From assembly GCA_963715675.1 (NCBI GenBank), contig OY970265.1:2852001-2916000 (forward strand): 64,000 bases of DNA, in the 5' to 3' direction. The position numbers were made by a program, and so were the translations under genes. This document shows, piece by piece, positions 42,692 to 51,793 of this stretch. This DNA comes from DASVWZ01 sp963715675. Lineage in GTDB: Bacteria; Acidobacteriota; Terriglobia; Terriglobales; Acidobacteriaceae. Below the pieces are notes generated by a model. The model saw only the letters and a list, made by a program, of their open reading frames with translations, was not told where the DNA came from and ran no database searches. Within the stretch, counting starts at the first letter, position 1, and each line of letters begins with the position of its first letter.

Positions 42692-44035
42692 GTGGGAGGC
42701 AAGCCCATGCTCAGGAAACAGTACTTTGGCAGGTTGCTTTTCTGTACACGCGCGCGCACGGCGAAAGCTGAGTTGGGGATTGTTGCTGGACTCGCGCTGC
42801 TGGCCCTCACGGCCCAATCTGTGTTCAGCCAAACGCCTGAGGAAGCCGCCTCCTGTACCACATGTCTGTGCGCGTCGCTGCGGCTTGAGCCCCCAACCCA
42901 GAATACTCGCGCCTTCCCGCGGGTGAGCCTGGGAGGCGGTCATGACCTGGAATATCTTGGCACATTTTGGGCCGATGCAAAATTCAAGAAGTCATCAAGG
43001 TTCGGCGGCGTGCTTGAGGCGCAGGGTCCAACTTCCGGCGCCACTTCAGTTTTTGGCGAAGATGCGGCCCGGCAGGCCGGACCTCCTCCGTGGATGATTC
43101 TTCCCGGCCGCAAGGTGGTGGAAGATTTCGAGCCTCCGGCCTACGCCACGAAAACCGCACACCCAACCTCCAACCTGGGAAGCGTTCGCGATGCAGTAGT
43201 GACATTTGTGTACGGGCGAGCCAGGGTGATGGGAGCGCCGCATCAGGTAACCACCGACTCCATGATGCGCGTCGTCATCAGCGATCCTGACCTGCGGGCC
43301 GTACATGTGTTTGACCCCACGGGCAAGACTTCGTTCAGCATTCTGGGCGGTCAAGGGCACAGGCTGCAGATGCCCGCGGGAGTTGCGGTGGATGCCGAGG
43401 ACAACATTTACATCGCTGACTCCGAGCGGGGAATGGTGCTGGTGTACAGCCAGTACGGGCAATTCCTTCGCTACATCGGGCGCTTCCGCGGCGAAAACAT
43501 GTATGAACGTCCAAGCGGAATTGCAATTGACCGGAAGGCCGGCCGTTTATATCTGGCCGACACTCCGCGCAATGTCGTTCTTGTCCTTGATCTGCAAGGC
43601 AACGTTCTGAAACGTCTGGGCAAGGACAAGCACGGTAATGGCCAGGGAGAATTTGCGTCCCCGACGCAGATCGCCGTGGGCACTTCCGGAATCGTGGTCC
43701 TGGATGCGGAGGGAACGCGGATCCAAGTCCTGGATTTCGATGGCAACCGTACTTGTGATGATCCCGTGGTTGGCGATGTTTCCAGGGACCACGGCCTGGC
43801 GGTAGATGGAGGCGGAAACATCTACATCAGTTATGCTCCCGGATCCGTCATCAGCATCTACAAACCAGACGGAACACCGATGGGCGCATTTGGAGAACCC
43901 GGCAGTAGAGTTGGAGAGTTCCGTGCTCCGATGGGGTTGTGGATTGATCTCAGCAACCGCATCTACGTGGCTGATACGGCGAACGCACGGGTACAAGTCT
44001 TCCAAATCAGGACCGGAGCAACCTCCCCACACTAG
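42692..44035 (+). CDS. Secreted NHL-repeat six-bladed beta-propeller protein
   Basis: A 447-residue exported protein. The N-terminus has a basic start and a hydrophobic stretch (about 29-46, ending VFSQ), then a Cys-containing CTTCLC segment. About six NHL blades (200-440) recur: MPAGVAVDAEDNIYIADSER, PSGIAIDRKAGRLYLADTPR, APMGLWIDLSNRIYVADTAN. NHL propellers mediate protein or ligand contacts; the partner is unknown. ATG 42692 or 42707 (MLRKQYF) may be the start. It follows the interrupted outer-membrane protein gene and precedes amt. Confidence 0.8.
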   Translation: MGGKPMLRKQYFGRLLFCTRARTAKAELGIVAGLALLALTAQSVFSQTPEEAASCTTCLCASLRLEPPTQNTRAFPRVSLGGGHDLEYLGTFWADAKFKKSSRFGGVLEAQGPTSGATSVFGEDAARQAGPPPWMILPGRKVVEDFEPPAYATKTAHPTSNLGSVRDAVVTFVYGRARVMGAPHQVTTDSMMRVVISDPDLRAVHVFDPTGKTSFSILGGQGHRLQMPAGVAVDAEDNIYIADSERGMVLVYSQYGQFLRYIGRFRGENMYERPSGIAIDRKAGRLYLADTPRNVVLVLDLQGNVLKRLGKDKHGNGQGEFASPTQIAVGTSGIVVLDAEGTRIQVLDFDGNRTCDDPVVGDVSRDHGLAVDGGGNIYISYAPGSVISIYKPDGTPMGAFGEPGSRVGEFRAPMGLWIDLSNRIYVADTANARVQVFQIRTGATSPH

Positions 44036-44306
44036 CTCGTTCCCGAATCTCTCTAAGCGCAGCCCGGCGCGGAGGTTATGCCGGCCGATGGTTGGTCTGT
44101 GACGCCGCAACCGGATAAACCCAAGCCAGTCCGCTCCGGGATAATGAAAAGGCCGCCTAGCGATTCGGCGCGTCTGCCGCACCCCGGAAGTGGTTATCCA
44201 TCATGCCTTACTGTGATATACCGCACAGCTTTTTTCCCTGCGGAAAGACGAGGCTGGGACGAAGCCAGTTTCGGTGGCCGCTGCCTGGCAAGGCAGCCGT
44301 ATCTTC

Positions 44307-44335
44307 TTGGAATATCGGCTTCCGGGCGCTATACT
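44307..44335 (+). promoter_or_regulatory. Promoter of amt
   Basis: TTGGAA (44307-44312) and TATACT (44330-44335) are 17 bases apart, 35 bases before the amt ATG, with AAGGAGG as ribosome-binding site. The rest of the 334-base gap (44036-44369) holds no gene that I can support; no NtrC/sigma-54 box was seen. Confidence 0.6.
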
Positions 44336-44369
44336 GCGGCCTGTTTCATGTCACTGCTAAGGAGGCTTC

Positions 44370-45629
44370 ATGCTGCATCTCGACACGGGTAACACCGGAT
44401 TCATGATTTTGTGTACCAGTCTGGTCATGTTAATGACCCCTGGGCTCGCGTTTTTTTATGGCGGCCTGGTGGGACGAAAGAATGTCCTGGCGATCATGAT
44501 CCAAAGCTTTGTTTCGATGGGTTGGACCACCGTAATCTGGTATCTCTACGGCTACTCGTTGTGCTTCAGCGGCGACTGGCATGGCGTCATCGGAAACTTC
44601 CACAACGCGTTCCTGCGCGGGGTCAATCTCAGTACCCCGTCGCCCAATGACTCCATCCCGGCATTCGTGTTCATCGCGTATCAGATGATGTTCGCCATCA
44701 TTACACCGGCGCTGATCTCGGGCGCATTCACCAACCGGGTTACCTTCAAGGCCTACATGCTGTTCCTTACCGGCTGGCTGACCTTTGTATATTTCCCGTT
44801 TGTTCACATGGTTTGGGGCGGGGGCTTCCTGCAGCAATGGGGCGTCAAGGACTTTGCGGGCGGCATCGTGGTGCACAACATAGCGGGAATCGCTGCTTTG
44901 GCTTCGGTGCTCTACGTGGGGAAGCGGCGCACGGCAGATCGCGGGCCGCACAGCATCCCCCTGGTTGCTCTGGGCACCGGACTGCTCTGGTTCGGGTGGT
45001 ATGGCTTTAACGCGGGCAGCGAAATGCGGGTCGATTCGGTCACGGCTACGGCATTTCTCAACACCGACGTAGCCGCCTCCTTCGCCGCGATTGCCTGGAT
45101 GCTGGTAGCGTGGTTCAACGAAAAGAAGCCTAAGTTTCTTGGCTTGCTGACGGGAGCGGTTGCCGGACTGGCCACGGTCACGCCCGCGGCCGGGTATGTT
45201 TCTCCCACCACCGCGGTCATCATCGGCTGTGTGGCTGGAGTGGTTTGCTATTACGCCGTCGAGATGAAGAACAAGCTGCAGTGGGATGATGCCCTGGATG
45301 TTTGGGGAGTCCATGGCGTGGGAGGGTTCCTGGGTATCGTCATGCTGGGAATCTTCGCCAGCAAGGCCTATAACCCAGCCGGCGCGGATGGATTGCTCGC
45401 CGGAGACCCGACGTTCCTGCTGAAGCAGGTGGTCGCCGTTACTTTCTCGTCGGTGTGGGCGTTCGTTTTCACCTACGCCATGTTGAGAATCATCGATATG
45501 TTCACCACCGTGAAAGTCGATGAGATGAGCGAAGAAATCGGTCTCGATGAATCGATCCACGGCGAGCACGCCTATGAAGAGATTCTGGGACACGACGATC
45601 TGGTTCATTTGGGAGCGTCGGTCAAATAA
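44370..45629 (+). CDS. amt: Ammonium transporter
   Basis: A 419-residue Amt/Mep/Rh channel with 11 helices. Starts MLHLDTGNTGFMILCTSLVM with no signal peptide. The twin pore histidines are present in GGIVVHNIAG and in VWGVHGVGG, and the conserved Asp in KDFAGG. A 40-residue acidic C-terminal tail carries the region that in AmtB contacts the PII protein GlnK, but no PII gene is adjacent. Its stop TAA overlaps by one base the ATG of a porin gene, so the two are translationally coupled. Confidence 0.93.
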   Translation: MLHLDTGNTGFMILCTSLVMLMTPGLAFFYGGLVGRKNVLAIMIQSFVSMGWTTVIWYLYGYSLCFSGDWHGVIGNFHNAFLRGVNLSTPSPNDSIPAFVFIAYQMMFAIITPALISGAFTNRVTFKAYMLFLTGWLTFVYFPFVHMVWGGGFLQQWGVKDFAGGIVVHNIAGIAALASVLYVGKRRTADRGPHSIPLVALGTGLLWFGWYGFNAGSEMRVDSVTATAFLNTDVAASFAAIAWMLVAWFNEKKPKFLGLLTGAVAGLATVTPAAGYVSPTTAVIIGCVAGVVCYYAVEMKNKLQWDDALDVWGVHGVGGFLGIVMLGIFASKAYNPAGADGLLAGDPTFLLKQVVAVTFSSVWAFVFTYAMLRIIDMFTTVKVDEMSEEIGLDESIHGEHAYEEILGHDDLVHLGASVK

Positions 45630-46870
45630 TGGGAAACCAGCGATTCGGGCAACCGATTTGCCGGTTTCTGAGACAACTGCTGATGACGGGGGTGGTCTTC
45701 GCATCACCCCTGTCGGTGCCTGCGCAGGAAACTGATCCCGCGCCGCCTCAAGCGCCGGCGTCCGCTCCACTGCACTCCGGGGAAGCACGACCCTGGTGGC
45801 GGCAGATTACTACCGACGGGTATCTTTCTCTTTCGTACACCTACAACGACAACGAACCCATCCCGCGCATCGACCAGTTCCGGGTTTTCGATTTCAATGA
45901 CGATGACCCTCAGTTGGATGTGGCCCAACTCGTCATCCAGCGTGCGATCGCCGAGCCCAAACAGTTCGGGTTCCGGATTGATCTGATCGCCGGGTCCGGG
46001 GTCCCCGAGGTCACCGCCTCCTACGGTCTGTTCCGCGACAGGCAGACCGGAGTCGCCCACCATTTCGATATTCCACAATTATTGGTGAGTTACATCGCGC
46101 CGCTGGGGAATGGACTGCGTTTCGACGTGGGAAAGTTTGTCACCCACCTGGGATACGAAGTCATGGGCGGGTATGACGGATACAACGATAATTTCAGCCG
46201 GGGCTACATCTTTGGTTATGGCATCCCTTTCACCCACACCGGTCTGAGGGCGACCTACGCTTTCAACAGCAAAATCACGGGAATGGTGATGGCATGCAAT
46301 GGATGGGATGATGTCCAGAGACTCAATCACGGATACACCTTGGGCGCGCAACTGGCGCTCACCACCAGCCGAACCACCAGCATTTCCTTCAATTTCATTC
46401 GCGGACCGGAGCGCCCAAGGGACAGCAAAGATCAGCGCAACGTCGGAGAAATTGTGGCGACCTGGAAGCCGGCTTCCCGCGTGACTCTATCTGCGGATGC
46501 GCTCTACGGGCACGAGGAAAACGGGGTTGCCCCCGGTTACGATGCCATTTGGAAGGGGTTGGCGGGATACGCGAAGTACAATCTCACCAAAAGCTTTTCT
46601 CTTGCCTTTCGCGGCGAAGTGTTTGGCGACGGCGGAGGAACCCGCACCGGCACCACTCAAACCTTGCAGGGGTACACCCTGACCCCGGAATATGATCTGG
46701 CGGCAAAGTTTTCCAAATTGAACTCACATTTCAGGGAAGCTGACGGGAAGTTCGTAGTCCGAGGAGAGTTCCGCCGGGACCTGTCAGACCGCAACGTGTT
46801 TCTCGTCGGCGCGGTTCCAGGCACGGATCATCAATTCACGACGGCAGTGAACCTGATCTACTTGTTCTGA
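45629..46870 (+). CDS. Outer-membrane porin (BBP2-like) coupled to amt
   Basis: A 413-residue protein. Signal peptide 1-32 (ending VPAQE), a Pro/Ala-rich linker, then alternating beta strands throughout and a C-terminal Phe (NLIYLF) typical of outer-membrane barrels. Segments such as RFDVGKFVTHLGYEVMGGYD and the GYGIPFTHTGLRATY motif match the bacterial BBP2/OmpL-like porin family. The start codon shares a base with the amt stop. A natural reading is that this pore admits ammonium to the periplasm for Amt. That role is inferred from position only. Confidence 0.82.
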   Translation: MGNQRFGQPICRFLRQLLMTGVVFASPLSVPAQETDPAPPQAPASAPLHSGEARPWWRQITTDGYLSLSYTYNDNEPIPRIDQFRVFDFNDDDPQLDVAQLVIQRAIAEPKQFGFRIDLIAGSGVPEVTASYGLFRDRQTGVAHHFDIPQLLVSYIAPLGNGLRFDVGKFVTHLGYEVMGGYDGYNDNFSRGYIFGYGIPFTHTGLRATYAFNSKITGMVMACNGWDDVQRLNHGYTLGAQLALTTSRTTSISFNFIRGPERPRDSKDQRNVGEIVATWKPASRVTLSADALYGHEENGVAPGYDAIWKGLAGYAKYNLTKSFSLAFRGEVFGDGGGTRTGTTQTLQGYTLTPEYDLAAKFSKLNSHFREADGKFVVRGEFRRDLSDRNVFLVGAVPGTDHQFTTAVNLIYLF

Positions 46871-46921
46871 TCCCTGGGACGACCGGTTTGCCGGTTCCCA
46901 AAGCCACCGGTGGCGGCAAAG

Positions 46922-48010
46922 TCAGCGCGCATCAGAATGTCGTGGATGCTTGCCCAACTGGATATCGATTCCAACCATCGGTCCGTAGACATTGATGCCA
47001 TAGTTCTGAACGCCCCAGGTCGGATTCTGGCGTGTCGGTCTGTGTTGGGACAAATCAAGATTTGATATATGCATGAAATTCAAACCGGCCGAAATTGCAT
47101 ACCGAGGACTGAAGTTATAGCGCACTCCACTGCCCATGTTGACCGTAAAGGTGAGGTCCTGTCCTTGCGCATACTTCACCCCTTGGGGTCCCTTGGCGTC
47201 AATGTTCCCCACGCCGAGGCGTACATCAAAGTAGGGCGCTGCCCTCCAGTTGCGCGGGACAAAATTACGTCGAATACCCATGATGTAAGAGAAATACCGG
47301 CTCTCCGGTCCCCTCGGAATCGCGGTAACCGACCCGGTGAACGTAAGATCCCAATTGCCGCGTAAAACCCACGGACCTTCGATGCCGTCAATCTGCCATC
47401 GGAGAGAAGCAAAGATGGGTACCAGGGTGTATTGAAGCGGGTACGTGTTATAGGCATCGCCTACGAAAATGTCGAGAGGGAAAGGGATATTGATGGGAAG
47501 CCATCCTCCGTCCAGGGAGAATTCCAGCTTGTTTCTGTAATAAATGCTCCGGTTGAAGTCGGCTGGTTTGGATACCGGTGAACTTGCAACCGCCGGTTCG
47601 ATCTTTGAATCTTCTCCAGGCCTGTTCCCCGGCGTTGTCCGCGACTCCTCGGGGGGTGCGTCTGAGCGTGGCCAGCGTTTCGGGAGGGAGACCGAACGGC
47701 CCGAGGGAGTCTGCTCTACGCACAACACCATAACACCGGCGCAAGGAGGCCAGGGCAAGGTCTGGTTGGGAAGCCCGGTTGCCGGACCGGCCCCGTCCAC
47801 TGCCGCGGCTGTCGAGCCGGCCCGGGCGTCGAAACGGAATCCGACATCGAGCGGAAACGGACCAACGTCAGTCCCGAGGGCCATGGGCACTCCAGCGGCA
47901 GGCTGCTTGCGGAACTCCTGGGCGCGCAGATCAGGCATCTGGGGAAAGGCGAAAACGGCACCGAGAAGCGGAGCCAGGCTAAGGACAACCGATCGCGTGC
48001 TTGCCTGCAT
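46922..48010 (-). CDS. PagL-like (lipid A acyloxyacyl hydrolase family) outer-membrane protein
   Basis: A 362-residue protein. Signal peptide (about 1-30), a long low-complexity, Pro/Gly-rich region (30-165), then an eight-stranded-barrel-like domain (about 170-355). The latter has SAGLNFMHISNLDLSQHRP, resembling the His-x-Ser catalytic motif of PagL. I could not identify the third catalytic residue, Glu, in its usual place. It may act on outer-membrane lipids or have lost activity. Convergent with the porin gene, 51 bases apart. Confidence 0.65.
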   Translation of the reverse strand: MQASTRSVVLSLAPLLGAVFAFPQMPDLRAQEFRKQPAAGVPMALGTDVGPFPLDVGFRFDARAGSTAAAVDGAGPATGLPNQTLPWPPCAGVMVLCVEQTPSGRSVSLPKRWPRSDAPPEESRTTPGNRPGEDSKIEPAVASSPVSKPADFNRSIYYRNKLEFSLDGGWLPINIPFPLDIFVGDAYNTYPLQYTLVPIFASLRWQIDGIEGPWVLRGNWDLTFTGSVTAIPRGPESRYFSYIMGIRRNFVPRNWRAAPYFDVRLGVGNIDAKGPQGVKYAQGQDLTFTVNMGSGVRYNFSPRYAISAGLNFMHISNLDLSQHRPTRQNPTWGVQNYGINVYGPMVGIDIQLGKHPRHSDAR

Positions 48011-48062
48011 TAAGGGTCTCCTGTGCGCAGTATGTCAGCGGGCCATGTGCTGGACCGATCCG

Positions 48063-49538
48063 CTACTCCATCTCAAAGGCCAGCCATTGCAGCCCGCTGT
48101 CCCGCTCGATTTGCAGCGCGATCGCTGCATTGGGCTTGAGCCCGCGCAAGGAGGCGCGCAGGGCATCCACCGACTCGATGGGCTTCCCGTTTACGCTATG
48201 GATAATGTCGCCGGTTTTCAGCCCGGTGTCGGGCCCGAGCAGATTGGCGGCGCGGCCGATAACCACTACCCCGCTCGGAATGCGCGAATCGCCAGCCAGC
48301 GAGCGCAGTTCCGGCGTCAAGTCAATCGCCAGAACCCCCAGCCGCTGAATCAGACTCTTTTGGGGATCGACCGTGTCCATGAGTTTATCCATGGAATCAC
48401 GATGCTCAATGACCGGGACTTCGAGAGTTCGTCTCTCGCCTCCCCGCAGCACCGCCAGTTTCATCACCTGGTCCAGAGGGTGCAGGTACATGGCGGCGGT
48501 GAGGGCGGGAAGGGTATCGACCCGGCGGTCATCGGCGCTCAACACAATGTCGCCCACTTTCAGCACGGCTGACTCCGCCGGGCCCCCAGGCGTCACGTCC
48601 GAAACAATTACGCCGTAGCTCTGAGCGAGTCCCAGGGCTTCGGCCAGAGTCGGAGTAATAGTCTGCGCCGCCGCCTGGATCTCCACCCGATGCACGTGGC
48701 CGAATTTGCGCAGGCTGTCATAAACAAAGCGAACGACCCGCGCCGGGATGGCAAACCCCAACCCTTCGCTGCCTCCGCCCTGGGAAAAAATCAGGGTGTT
48801 GATGCCGAGCACATAACCGTCCGTGTCCACCAGCGGGCCGCCACTGTTGCCCGGGTTGATGGGAGCGTCGGTCTGAATGTAGACCATCGGTTTGCCGGGA
48901 TCCGGCTGACGACCTACCGCACTCACCACGCCCATGGTGACCGAGTTCTCCAGACCTTCTGGGCTGCCGATGGCGAACACCAGCTGTCCCTGATGCACCG
49001 GTCGGGCGTTGCCCAGTTCGAGTGTGGGCAAGCCTTTCGCCTCAATCTTGAGCACTGCCAGATCGCTGTCCTTGTGCAGCCCGATAAGCTTAGCCTCCAG
49101 CACCCGCTGCTTTCCCACCGGCTCGACCTGAGGGGAATCCGCCATAGGTATGGGCAACACCACCCGTATGCGCTGCGCGCCTTCGACCACGTGCGCGTTG
49201 GTCACGATATAACCGTCCGGGTCCACGATCACCCCGGAGCCAACGGCATGCTGGCGCACCACGTACGCGGTTTCCGAGCGATTGCCCTCGTCCAGCGAGC
49301 CGAATCCGGTCACTAGAACCTGCACTACTGCTGGCGCCACTTTGGCGACGAGTCCTTCCATGGCCCAATTGAGCTGCTGCAGAACTTGCGGCGTTTGGGC
49401 GGGCGTCTTCGGCGTCGCATTGCTAGGCGCTTGCTGAGCGATCGCCAAGGATGCGGTCAACAGGAAGATGGCAATAAAGCACCGAATTAAATTCAAAACA
49501 CAGACAAGATTATGATCACCACGGCGTGGACACGGCAT
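48063..49538 (-). CDS. HtrA/DegP-like serine protease with two PDZ domains
   Basis: A 491-residue periplasmic protease/chaperone. Start ATG 49538 (MPCPRRGDHNL) with GGAG upstream; an N-terminal signal sequence or anchor (about 14-33, ending AIAQ). The trypsin-like domain has the triad His (TNAHVVEG, about 115), Asp (KDSDLAVLK, about 157) and Ser (NPGNSGGPLV, about 231). Two PDZ domains follow (about 280-365 and 400-490), with GVIVSDVTPGGPAESA and GVVVIGRAANLLG. A 122-codon open extension upstream of the start is rejected. It lies 52 bases from the PagL-like gene on the same strand. Confidence 0.9.
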   Translation of the reverse strand: MPCPRRGDHNLVCVLNLIRCFIAIFLLTASLAIAQQAPSNATPKTPAQTPQVLQQLNWAMEGLVAKVAPAVVQVLVTGFGSLDEGNRSETAYVVRQHAVGSGVIVDPDGYIVTNAHVVEGAQRIRVVLPIPMADSPQVEPVGKQRVLEAKLIGLHKDSDLAVLKIEAKGLPTLELGNARPVHQGQLVFAIGSPEGLENSVTMGVVSAVGRQPDPGKPMVYIQTDAPINPGNSGGPLVDTDGYVLGINTLIFSQGGGSEGLGFAIPARVVRFVYDSLRKFGHVHRVEIQAAAQTITPTLAEALGLAQSYGVIVSDVTPGGPAESAVLKVGDIVLSADDRRVDTLPALTAAMYLHPLDQVMKLAVLRGGERRTLEVPVIEHRDSMDKLMDTVDPQKSLIQRLGVLAIDLTPELRSLAGDSRIPSGVVVIGRAANLLGPDTGLKTGDIIHSVNGKPIESVDALRASLRGLKPNAAIALQIERDSGLQWLAFEME

Positions 49539-49696
49539 CGAGGCAGCTCCTTGGGGCGAATTTACTTGGCCCGCTGATTCTAGATGAGGGACGAGCAAGT
49601 ATTGTGACAGAAACATTGGAGATGATCCCAACTGTACCACTGCCCGGACGGTTACGACCTGCCCGCCCCGCCGATCTGGGACAGTAAAAAGGCAAT

Positions 49697-50293
49697 ATGT
49701 TTGGCGCCACCCTCTATGGCGGCATTGGCCAGCCCGCTTGCTGGGTCTCATTCGGCTGCGGGGTGGTCTTTGAAATGACGCCCAACGGCGACGGCGCCTG
49801 GACCTACCACGTCCTGCATCGGTTCCTGGAGATTTCCTCGAAAGACGGCCAAAGCCCAAACGGTGGGCTGGCGATGGACGCATCCGGCAACCTCTATGGA
49901 ACAACCGAGCTGGGCAGCACGCACAACAACGGGATGGTGTTTAAGGAGAGCAGCGCTTCAGGCCACTGGAAGCTGACGGCCCTGTATGACTTCCCGAATT
50001 GCAGGATCGGATGCGTGCCCAGCGGGACCCTGGTGTTCGACAAGTCAGGCAACCTGTACGGCATGGCTAGCGGCGGGCTAGCGGTCTGCGAGGGCTACGA
50101 TTGTGGCGTGATTTTCAAAATGTCGCGCCAGAAAAACGGCAGATGGAAGTACAGCGTCCTCCACAGGTTCAACGGCAAAGACGGCGGATTCCCCGGCTAC
50201 GGCATGGTCTTCGACGGCAAGGGCAACCTCTTCGGCGTCACCACCAAGTTCGGCAAGTACGGCTTCGGCGTCGCCTTTAAAGTCACCCCCTAA
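49697..50293 (+). pseudogene. 5'-truncated GloVer-repeat gene fragment
   Basis: 198 residues of GloVer repeats (GATLYGG, GGLAMDASGNLYGTTELGS, TLVFDKSGNLYGMASGG) with no signal peptide. Family-like sequence extends upstream of the apparent ATG (KGN before MFGATLYGG) and then meets an in-frame TAA, so the beginning is missing. No clear ribosome-binding site. Probably a remnant of a gene like that at 13552-14922; it may be untranslated. Head-to-head with the HtrA gene. Confidence 0.65.
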
Positions 50294-50572
50294 GCACTCT
50301 CATCCATATTTACTCGTCCAATCCCTCCAACTCCTGCCACTGCCTCCGCTGGCGCCGGGGAGCGCAGAAATCCACCAACTTACGGGCCGAAAGTCCCAAA
50401 ATCGCGCTATTTGCTACTCAGGTTACGTTAGTCACTTAAGAGTTATTTGGTGCTTTTGACCCGAGATCGTTCCGTGATATAAGGGCGAGTGTACCTACTT
50501 TGCCGGGTTTTGCGGTGAGCTTGCCTTACCGAGCCGGCACTAGGGGAGGGAAGGCCCTTGGAAGGAGGTCTT

Positions 50573-50902
50573 GTGTCCGAAGCGCGGACGGGAAAACGGT
50601 TTCCCCTGGAATTACCCATCAAGATTCATAAGTCCGAGGACGTCGGCCAACACGCCGGAGTCACCGGAAACCTGAGCGCGGCCGGAGTGTATATCCGCGC
50701 CGATGCCGCTTTGGAAATCGGCTCGGCGGTCGAGTTCGAGATCGCTCTGCCTCCTGAGGTGACCGGAGCCAAGGATCCTGTGGTTGTGCAATGTCGCGGC
50801 CGGGTGGTTCGCACCGACGAACCCACCGGCGGGGTTAACTCCACGGAGGCTCGGGGCGTGGCCTGCGTGATCGATTCCTATGATTTCGTTCGCCACTCGT
50901 AA
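50573..50902 (+). CDS. PilZ-domain cyclic-di-GMP-binding protein
   Basis: A 109-residue single-domain PilZ protein. Both ligand motifs are intact: RTGKR (RxxxR) at residues 5-9 and NLSAAG (NxSxxG) at about 34-39, followed by the usual barrel strands. It senses cyclic di-GMP in the cytoplasm. The start is GTG 50573, preceded by AAGGAGG with a 4-base gap; TTG 50558 is an alternative. It lies 15 bases before a LuxR-type regulator and is likely cotranscribed with it. Confidence 0.85.
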   Translation: MSEARTGKRFPLELPIKIHKSEDVGQHAGVTGNLSAAGVYIRADAALEIGSAVEFEIALPPEVTGAKDPVVVQCRGRVVRTDEPTGGVNSTEARGVACVIDSYDFVRHS

Positions 50903-50917
50903 CGAGGTGCTGACGCA

Positions 50918-51595
50918 ATGCTGAAACTGATTCTGGCCGATAACCAGGCGATTTTCCGGGCGGGCATCGCTAAAGTGCTCGCGGTTGAAGACGAGATGCG
51001 CATTGTGGCACAGGCGCAGACTCCTGAACAAATGTTCATGGCGCTCGACAAGTTCCGTGCCGCCGTGCTGATCGTTGCCGGGGGGTTCCACACCGACCTC
51101 AACGCCATTTTGCAGGCCGCCGCGAAAGTGAAGACCCGCGTGGTAATCTTGGCGGACACCGGCGAAAGCGCCCAGCGCTACATGAGCAACGGCTCCCACG
51201 GAGTTGTCTACCGCAACGTAACCAGCCCGGCGCTGGTGGATTGCGTGCGCAAGGTGGCTCGCGGCGAAACCTGGGTGCAGGACATCGCCGTACCCAGCGA
51301 GCTCACCGAGAACGATATGGTCGGCTTGCGGGTGCGGGACCGACTCACCGCGAAAGAGCTGCGTATCGTTGCCCTGATCGTGCAGGGATACAAGAACAAG
51401 GAGATTGCCACCCAGCTCGGCACCACCGAGCAGGTCATCAAGAATTATCTGCGCAACGTATATGACAAGATTGGGGTCTCCGACCGGCTGGAGTTGGCGC
51501 TGTTCACCATCCACCACCGCATCCTGAACGAGGCCGCCGCGGCCACTGCTGCCAGCGTGCCGCAGCCCGGCCAGGGCCAAGCGGTGCCGTCGTAG
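50918..51595 (+). CDS. LuxR/NarL-type regulator with degenerate receiver domain
   Basis: A 225-residue protein with an N-terminal receiver fold (about 1-118) and a C-terminal LuxR helix-turn-helix (about 145-205; LTAKELRIVALIVQGYKNKE, then IATQLGTTEQVIKNYL). The phospho-acceptor Asp of the third strand is missing: the segment reads AVLIVAGGFHTDL. An early acidic pair is reduced to AD in LILADNQ. So it is probably not controlled by phosphorylation; with the PilZ gene 15 bases upstream, second-messenger control through a partner is a fair hypothesis. The short C-terminal tail is Ala/Pro/Gln-rich. Confidence 0.85.
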   Translation: MLKLILADNQAIFRAGIAKVLAVEDEMRIVAQAQTPEQMFMALDKFRAAVLIVAGGFHTDLNAILQAAAKVKTRVVILADTGESAQRYMSNGSHGVVYRNVTSPALVDCVRKVARGETWVQDIAVPSELTENDMVGLRVRDRLTAKELRIVALIVQGYKNKEIATQLGTTEQVIKNYLRNVYDKIGVSDRLELALFTIHHRILNEAAAATAASVPQPGQGQAVPS

Positions 51596-51619
51596 CTCAT
51601 TCCGATTGTTGCAGGGATC

Positions 51620-51645
51620 AAAGGCCGCCGGAAGGCGGCCTTTTT
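51620..51645 (+). terminator. Rho-independent terminator of the PilZ-LuxR unit
   Basis: AAAGGCCGCC, loop GGAA, GGCGGCCTTTTT: a perfect stem with a T-tract, 24 bases after the stop. Confidence 0.85.
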
Positions 51646-51793
51646 GATTGTTTCGAGGCAATACCAATCACTTTGTCGCTTTCGCTCGCCTCTCACCCTT
51701 TGGCAAAGTGCACGAAAGAGTGGGCACCCTTCAGTTTTGCGTTCTACGCTGAAATCTTAGGAGAGAGTGGACCAGCCGTCAGCTCTTCCGTGC

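Noticed and set aside
44430..45788. 452-residue frame opposite amt
   Set aside because: Antisense shadow rich in His/Arg/Gln; amt has twin histidines and a promoter.
47544..48572. 342-residue plus-strand frame across the PagL-like and HtrA genes
   Set aside because: It is antisense to two genes with recognisable domains and has no ribosome-binding site.
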